Below are positions 57,488 through 64,000 of a stretch of DNA of 64,000 bases, one piece after another. Below the pieces are notes generated by a model, which searched no databases, was not told where the DNA came from, and saw only the letters and a list, made by a program, of their open reading frames with translations. The position numbers and the translations under genes are program-made. Positions within the stretch are counted from its first letter, which is position 1. Each line of letters starts with the position of its first letter. Source of the DNA: Cephalotrichum gorgonifer (Eukaryota > Ascomycota > Sordariomycetes > Microascales > Microascaceae); contig ONZQ02000003.1 of NCBI GenBank assembly GCA_900312665.1, forward strand, positions 2,667,728 through 2,731,727. Direction: 5' to 3'.

Positions 57488-59271
57488 AGTATCACGTTGT
57501 TTAGATGAGAGGTACAGTTGTACGCTTGCTGGGTATCCGGTGAGCGTCTAGGTGTGGGGTTAATGTCTCTGAAAAGCGTTTCGCATTGCTATTTTTCATT
57601 CCTATTTGTCACTGGCATTTACTGAAGCTGCGTCGCTATCCTTTCTTTATTTTCCTTTGTTTCTCAACTGTACGAGTTTCTCTCCTGTTGTACTACTTCT
57701 GTATTTTCTTTTGTTTACATTACAAGATGTTGTATACATGCATGTATTGGGCGCACACGATAGATGGGAGGATTTCCGGAGGAGTTTTGGGAACACTTTC
57801 TTTAAGAGGATACTCGGGAGAACTTTGGGTATTGCATGGCACGACTATACCCGTCTGATTGTATATATCATCCGGGGTGTATCATATCTGGGAACGAACT
57901 ATTTGTAGGACTGGTAGTTTTTATACGATGACACCTGGTTCCGCCGCGTTGTCTGGTTTGCTCCGCCCACTTCCCAGTCTGTGGCAAATAGCCGAGGGGA
58001 AAGTTGATGCCTGCCATGAACATGTAAATCTGTTATACATTATCATATATGGCTGCCATATCATGCAGACTTGCGCAATGTATCCTACGAGTTCGCGTAT
58101 CCCACCCAGCAGCTCGATACCCAGTACGGCTCTATCCCTGCTGCTTACTCGGTAACAAGACCTACTTGCCGATATTCGAGTGACATTGACGCTATGCTTG
58201 GTCACGCCCTGGACTAGAATGCAGGAAACGAAACCTATTGGGCAGGTTTCGCTAGATACGGCCCACTTTGTTCTCTGCTAAGCATTCGTAGCTTCCAGGT
58301 ATTGGCATGCTTATTGCTCCGAAGAGCTGGACCGAGCTCAGAATACATGCCCGTGCAACCGTCTCGCAGCTATTCTCTCACCTTCCATTCTCTGGCGCGA
58401 CGTTCGAATATCAGGGCTAATGTCATGGGGAACAGAGTCATATCATCACGGCTACGGAAGCGGACAGGTCAGTACTCTTGGACTATGAGCATATCATCGA
58501 GTCTCGGCCCCTCTGCCGGGCAGACGGGGCCCATTCCGTCCGTGATATATCGTCGCCACCTCGTGGGAATCTGGGCGACACTGACATTGGACGCTTTGCT
58601 ATGTCCAGATTCGAGAAAAGTGGAGAAATATTGAACGGACGATTATTACGTAGTTAGGGATAATGGTAATGCTTACAACTAGAGTAGTGGGAAAGGGCGT
58701 GGGGAGAAGTAGGAGCTCTTGGAGAAAAGAAATAACAAAGGACATTAAATGTGACAAATAGATGCGGAGGGCTATGTGCCACTCCGCCAGGAGCAGTCAC
58801 CGAGCTGAGTCTAGAGACATGATATCGTTGTTCTCAAGAGGCGTCGGCCGCCTGCAGTTGGTGCAAATACGAAATGCCCATGCACAGTGAGATGATCAGA
58901 TAATAATACACGTAAACTCCGTGTGCCGCTATTTGGAGTTCTGCTTTTAGAAGCGCCAGGACTGCCATTTTAGGAGCATAAAACACACCTAAAGAGTAGT
59001 GTTTTCAACAGGTCCAGATATTTTTCAAGGTTCGCGATATAGACACAGTACACTCCACCGCCCCTACCATAGCATAGCAGCCGAAGCGTCGTCTAGATAG
59101 AGCCGAGAATCCGCAGCGTCAGGGAGCTAGAGGAAGAAGGTAAAGGAATGGCAATTCTTAACCTATTAATACGCTACTTGCTCGCTAAATTCGTTGCTAA
59201 ATCGCCCATCCGTTCATCAAAGGCTCCCTTGGCTCGTACACCCCGGTATGGGTCAATGTCACCCTTTTTGG
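57488..59271. other. Convergent intergenic region
   Basis: About 1.8 kb between the coiled-coil and PigL_N-domain genes. AT content is higher than in the left half of the window. No supportable gene. Confidence 0.5.
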
Positions 59272-60619
59272 CTAACATGTCGCCGAGCTAGGTGATAGGC
59301 CCGATGACACAGAAGGTTTAGACGCAAGACTGAAGCCCGGCCCGTTGAATCGCCCCTCGGCGGGGACACTCGCAACTCTTGGCACTGCAGTTGGCGGGTC
59401 TTCCTTCGTGGACTTCTTAATATCCCTGTGGTGAATGCTGATCGTCGTGAAGTCCTTTGAGACCTGCTGAAGAGTAGTGTTGTTGAAAAGCCCGCCAGCC
59501 TGTTTCAGTCTATCGCCCTTGCCCTTGTTCTTCCCGTTCAATGGCTTGCCATCCGTCGAAACCATGAGCTGGATGGTATCATCACCTTCGGCGACATTCT
59601 CGATATTGCTTATCTGTTCTTCCAGGTATGAATCGACATTCGAGAAAAACTTGAGGCAGTTCTGCAGATTATCAGCTTCATTTTGAAGATCTTCGAGCAA
59701 AAGCTTGTCATTCGAGAATTCAGCACTGGTTGGGTTTGATTGCAAACGATCGGTAACCCTTTGGCGATGCTTCTGTAGTCGCTGAAGTGAGAAGCTGATA
59801 TAATTCTTGCAACCGTAGAGTCCTTCGCCGACAAGCATCCTGGATGTCGGATTCGGATTGAAGAGGTCACTGAGATTCTCGTCTGCAGTGAACGAAGCTT
59901 GGATCTGATCGATGTGTTGAGATAGCTGAAGGCAGAGCTGGAGACCCTTTTCTGTGCTCAGGCGTTCGTCCTCCATGCGTTTGATGATCGCTGCGTCTGG
60001 ACTAGCACCAGGGCTCTTGTGGGGGGCGGCCAGGGACTCGAGCTTCTGAAGAATCTCCGCAAGGTAGTCCTCGAGATCAAGACTTGTCATCTCGATCAAG
60101 CTTCGGCATGACTGTATAGCCTCGACGGACGTGGTAGATATGCGGCTAGACGAAATGGTAAATGAGCCTAGTGTATCGGACCAGGGGTGGCGAAGAGACT
60201 TACAGATTCGCGACACTGAGAGCGACAGTGATAGTAGCCTTGTACCCAAAGAGCTTCTTCTTGAAATCCTCGACACCGTCGCCGCCTTTGTACGTGAACC
60301 TGGCCCAGTCGCGGAAACTTGAACGGCCGCCGTCAGATCGCGAGCTATATTTCAGCAGCTCTCCCTCGAACTCTTCACAGGCATGACGACACTGAATTAG
60401 CGTCGCTTCGAGGGCCGAGAGGTCCACGTCAACGTCGATGCCAGCAGCCTCCAGCCTCTGCAGAACCGCGTTCAACCCGGCCAGATCTGTCAGGAGATCT
60501 CGGGCAAGCCGGGGGAGGAATTTAAAGCTTTGAATCGTCTCATAGAGCTTGGTGCCGGACTTGTGCGCGAACACCAATAACGCGAGGAGGCCTGATGCGG
60601 CCCCGATTGCGTCGGCCAT
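59272..60619 (-). CDS. Stand-alone PigL_N-domain protein (fungal STAND/NLR-associated N-terminal domain)
   Basis: Exons 60619-60204 and 60145-59272 join to 1290 nt (429 aa); the 58-nt intron has GTAAGT and a TAG acceptor. The N-terminus (MADAIGAASGLLALLVFAHKS, then LYETIQSF, RDLLTDLAGLNAVL) and CRHACEEFEGELLKYSSRSD with SSFRDWARFTYKG match the Pfam domain named azaphilone pigments biosynthesis cluster protein L N-terminal (PF17111). That domain often heads fungal NACHT/ankyrin proteins. The intron join rebuilds VANLRISTTSVEA. Residues 200-330 are helical. No NB-ARC/NACHT P-loop or ankyrin repeats follow; the C-terminal 100 residues are low-complexity and Lys/Ser/Pro-rich. Codon use is less GC-biased than in other genes of the window. 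A role in allorecognition or immunity is a guess from the family. Confidence 0.8.
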
Positions 60620-61406
60620 TTCGCCGAATAATTGAAAGTTGATGGACCTCGAGAAATCTGCTTCTGAGTTGAGGGAGGACGATATACTGGTCTTAAATAT
60701 CTGCTGAGTCGGACAGGGCCGTCAACACTCCCTTCGACGGGCGGCTGTTGTTCATCCGGGCCGCGCGGGAGAAGGCCCCCACTGCGGGGTAAGACGAGAT
60801 TGGACGGAGTGCCCCTGGGAGCGAGCGACTGGTTCGTCACCATGGCAGATTAATTTGTTTCTGCAAGCGCCCAGCTTGCCGCCGAAAGCCACACCATCCC
60901 CCCTCCATTGGCCCATGATTGGCCATTACGGCTCCATCCCGAGACCAATCGTCCACCAGCCCCACAGAACCCGCCAAATCGGGCCTGGCTTGACGTGGCA
61001 ATTTTAGCCCGCCCAGCGCCTCGCCGTTTCAGCTTCGATGACGGAGGCCGGCTGGTGAGGCAGTCCAGGCTAGAACGCGGTGTCGCGGCGGCACCTGGAC
61101 CAATTATTACTGTCTCGACACTTAAACGCGCCAGGAGCCGGGGAAGAAAGCGTGGATTAAAAAAGATTGATTGGCGGATGCGTGCCCGTCGCCCTTACCG
61201 AGCTAACCCCTTGATGCCGCCCATTTTCTTCCTTGGTAGTGGGCGGCTATCTTCCACGCCTCACCCATCGGAGCGAGGGACAAGCCTCATCAGACCTCAG
61301 CCCTAATTGGAGGGAGTGGTCTGCATCGCGAGCATGTGCGATCCAGTTGAAGCCCAAGGCAAGTTCATCTTAAGAAGCGGCGGCATATTGGGCTTCTCTA
61401 CCCTTA
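60620..61406. other. Region between the PigL_N gene and the transposon
   Basis: Promoter side of the PigL_N-domain gene. A 132-codon plus-strand frame (60908-61306) is Arg/Pro-rich and has no recognisable motif; I do not call it. The transposon inserted at the TA at 61405-61406. Confidence 0.5.
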
Positions 61407-61457
61407 ACGTCTCTCACCCACTTTTGCACCACCCCCTCATTTGCACCCCCCTCAAAA
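61407..61457 (+). repeat. Left terminal inverted repeat
   Basis: 51 bp, reverse complement of the right end with two mismatches; contains two TTTGCACC sub-repeats. Confidence 0.95.
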
Positions 61458-61557
61458 TGCCTCACCGCCACTTCAACCTGCCATCTCTACCCACGATATC
61501 TTCACCAATTTTATTCCAATCATTATCAGATCTTACATACTACTATTTGAGTTAGCC

Positions 61558-63186
61558 ATGGCCAAATATACTGAAGATGAAGTCAATCAGGCTTTAGAAT
61601 CTATTGCAAATGGCCAATCAATCCGGCAGGCTTCCTTAGAATAGGGGATACCAAGACAGACCCTTCAACATCGTATACAAGGCACCCAAGCAAGAGCTAT
61701 CATATTTGCTAGCCAGCAGAAGCTATCTCCGACCCAGGAGAGCCACTTAGTAGAATAGATACAGGTCCAGGCTGCTCTAGGGCTCCTACCAACCTATCAA
61801 CAGATCCGGGAATTTACTGAGTAGATCCTGTGCCTACAAGGGGGTCCCCAGACCCTTGGAAAAAACTGGTTCCAGGCCTTCTTATATCGGAATCCTTCAA
61901 TCAAGGTCCAGAGAGCCAGAGCTATCGATTCCCAGTATATCAATAGAGCCTCAACTGATATCATCAGGGTATAGTTTCGATATCTATCAGTCCTACAGAT
62001 CAAGGCTATCCAACCAGCTAATCAGTATAATATAGATAAGACTGATATCCTAGAGGGTCGAGGGTCTAATGGCCTAGTCCTAGGATCTACAGAGGCCCAG
62101 AATCTATAGAAAAAACAGCCTGGATCAAGGGCCTGGATCATTCTAATTGAGTATATCAGTACTACAGGCTCTACAGTGCCACCTCTTATCATCTATAAGA
62201 GCAGATCTGTTTAATAATAATAGTTTCCTTTAGATCTTCAATCTTATATTAACTGGAGGTTCTATATAATAGAAAATAGGTGGATAGATAATAAGAGAGC
62301 TGTATACTGGCTCAGGGAAATCTTTATCCTATCAATCTAATCTACAGACCCTTCTACAGCCTGTCTACTCATCCTAGATGGCCATAGAAGCTATAAGTCA
62401 ACTGAATTTATATATCTCTACTATATCAATAGGATATATCTCCTCTATCTGCCTGCCTATATATCCTATATCCTACAACCCTTAGATCAGTTAGTTTTTG
62501 GACCCTTGAAGACAGCCTACAGAAAGGAGCTAGGATATCTAGAACAGTAGAATGATTCTACAGTTGTAGATAAAAGGAATTTCCTTTCCTGCTATCAGAA
62601 GATATATCAGTCAGCTCTTACAGCTCAGAATATACAGGCTGGCTGGAAATCGACAGGTCTATGGCCTATATCTATAGCCCGACCTCTCATAAGCCCACTG
62701 CTCCTTGAGAACATCAGCAATATCAGTAGTAGGGTCAATCCTATCCTAGAAAGAGCCCTTGGATCTAAGCCTATCCAGCAGTGGGATGTAGCTATATCTG
62801 CAGTCATATGGTCGATCTCAAGGAAGGCTGTTGATCTTGAGGGTCAGCTAGCTTAATATAGCCAACTGGATCAGCCTAGTAGTACTTAACAGCTACTATT
62901 CCGGAAGATCAAAAAAGGATTTGAGGAAAAGGACTATCAACTAGCTACCCTACAATCTAGGGTAGAAGCTCTTGAGCAATAGGTTGAGGCTGTAAGGCCT
63001 AGGAAAAAGAAGAGGGTCCAAATTAGTCCTAATTCGAAGTTTGCAGGGATTGAGGCTATCCATAAGGCGCAAATTGAGGCTGGCGATAAAACTGATGGTA
63101 TAGCTGAATCTAGCAGCTCTGAATTATCTAGTGAGCCAGGGGACTGTATTATTGTTGCATCAAAAAGGGTTGAAAATTTAGGTTGA
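61558..63186 (+). pseudogene. Fot1-like transposase (DDE superfamily endonuclease), 14 in-frame stops
   Basis: A 543-codon frame including the final TGA (542 residues, the size of Fot1-type transposases), with no frameshift but 14 premature stops, all TAA or TAG. The start MAKYTEDEVNQALESIANGQSIRQAS is the N-terminal helix-turn-helix; FQAFLYRNPSIKVQRA lies in the CENP-B-type DNA-binding region. The catalytic Asp triad remains visible: YNIDKTDILEG, ILDGHRSYKS and LQPLDQLVFGPLK. Four stops are consecutive at 62212-62223 (TAA, TAA, TAA, TAG). The copy cannot make a full protein, though the intact ends could be mobilised by a functional relative elsewhere in the genome. Confidence 0.92.
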
Positions 63187-63213
63187 AGAGAGGGTCTGTT
63201 TTTTGTGGTTTGT

Positions 63214-63264
63214 TTTTTAGGGGGGTGCAAATGGGGGGGTGGTGCAAAAGTGGGTGAGAGACGT
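63214..63264 (-). repeat. Right terminal inverted repeat
   Basis: 51 bp, inverted copy of 61407-61457 with two differences; ends at the TA duplication. Confidence 0.95.
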
Positions 63265-64000
63265 TACTGGATGAGTGGCCATGCTGCTGTGGCGGTTAAT
63301 TTAGGTGCTGTGCCTTCGGCTTGTGAACCCCCCCCCTAGTGACCTCCTTTGCTATTTCGGGTCGCGTTTTCTGTCTCCGGAAGGGGTCGCCTTTGGTCGA
63401 TGAGCCTGTTACGCTAGCCGTCCTCGCTCGCGACTTGCTGCATATACATTAGGAGGCAGCAGTAGAGCAACCTTCCCGACAATGATCCAAGCAGAAACGT
63501 GCATATTCGAAACACCTCCTGAGGCACATAGCGGGCGCAAGGCAGAAAACACACCCATCTTCGTCCCTTGTGCGACCGGGCTTAGGAATTCCTGAGGTCA
63601 TTGACTAAATTACCGACGTATTGCCTGGGGGCGATAGAATGACTGCCTTAGCTTACGATACTATTATCAATGTAATCGCGTGACTTTCAAAACTACCATC
63701 CTTGTCTACCTTGCTACTTGCCAAGCTAAGTCCCTTACCTAGTAATACACTGTAACACGAGAGTGGTTTATGAGTCAGATTGGGCAGGGGCAGGCGGATT
63801 CTCAAGCCGGTGGCTGCGAGATTTCATGCAGCCCGTTCCATAGGAAGGAGGGCCCTCCTACTTACTAAAATGGCCTGGAGGCCTGACCGCTGATCCTTGC
63901 CACCCATTGTTCACCTCGGTGCTGCCAACATCCGGAAGCCAAGAAAGGAAGGGTTGGAGGTGGCGGGATCCTTGTGCCAAGAGCTTTGGGAGAAGACTTG
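63265..64000. other. Right flank of the transposon
   Basis: No gene seen. Higher in GC than the element, with short frames only. Confidence 0.5.

Larger units (their letters stand above)
61407..63264 (+). mobile_element. Fot1-like (pogo/Tc1-mariner) DNA transposon, complete but inactivated
   Basis: A 1858-bp element flanked by a TA target-site duplication (61405-61406 and 63265-63266). Inverted repeats of 51 bp (61407-61457 and 63214-63264) differ at two positions and start ACGTCTCTCACCC. Each repeat holds two TTTGCACC sub-repeats, probable transposase binding sites. One degraded transposase frame fills the interior. Length, repeat size and TA duplication fit Fusarium Fot1-type elements (about 1.9 kb). 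The interior is AT-rich and visibly poor in CpG compared with its surroundings, and the stop pattern fits C-to-T changes at CpA, the mark of repeat-induced point mutation. Confidence 0.93.

Noticed and set aside
60908..61306. 132-codon Arg/Pro-rich frame beside the transposon
   Set aside because: No motif, no splice signals; it lies in the probable promoter of the PigL_N gene.

Overview
This window is nuclear DNA of a filamentous ascomycete (Pezizomycotina, most likely a Sordariomycete). The evidence is protein genes broken by short spliceosomal introns (mostly 45-180 nt) with GTRNGT donors, CTAAC/CTGAC branch points and AG acceptors; strongly GC-ending codons in housekeeping genes; families typical of the group (PTH11-like rhodopsin-fold membrane protein, DUF6594 membrane protein, PigL_N domain protein, CVNH-like secreted protein, membrane-anchored GH3 glycosidase); and a Fot1/pogo transposon whose many in-frame stops fit repeat-induced point mutation. 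I assigned all splice junctions by eye. For each spliced model the joined coding length is a multiple of three and the join restores expected family motifs.

Layout. 1-8343 is a gene-poor, microsatellite-rich block leading into an otubain-type deubiquitinase gene (8344-10764, +). A convergent siroheme synthase gene follows (11737-13562, -), then an RNPS1-like SR/RRM splicing factor (15527-16759, +) that carries an apparent one-base frameshift. 16760-23204 is gene-poor, with one doubtful three-exon gene. A divergent pair comes next: 3-methylcrotonyl-CoA carboxylase biotin subunit (23205-25627, -) and a PPOx-fold flavoprotein (26072-26976, +). On the minus strand lie a PTH11/SAT4-like seven-helix membrane protein (28285-29965) and a New1/Elf1-type ABCF ATPase (31934-35383). 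A 750-base run of Ns sits at 37598-38347.

The right half holds a DUF6594 membrane protein with an 18-nt microexon (39661-40806), convergent tRNA-Ser(GCT) and intron-bearing tRNA-Arg(CCG), a single-exon membrane-anchored GH3 beta-glucosidase (42796-45534), a small secreted CVNH-like protein with ten cysteines (46292-47072), an unrecognised 189-residue protein (49307-50110), a convergent MFS transporter with a probable GC-AG intron (50507-52364), and a long coiled-coil protein (54619-57487). The last segment is accessory in character: a stand-alone PigL_N domain protein of weaker GC bias (59272-60619, -) and a complete Fot1-like DNA transposon with 51-bp inverted repeats and a TA target duplication (61407-63264).

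The genes form no obvious pathway or secondary-metabolite cluster; they are mostly independent housekeeping genes with a few surface or secreted proteins. The most interesting points are the cysteine-rich CVNH-like protein, the RIP-marked transposon beside a STAND-associated domain gene, the probable GC-AG intron, the microexon, the New1 orthologue without a prion-like N-terminus, and the frameshift in the SR protein.
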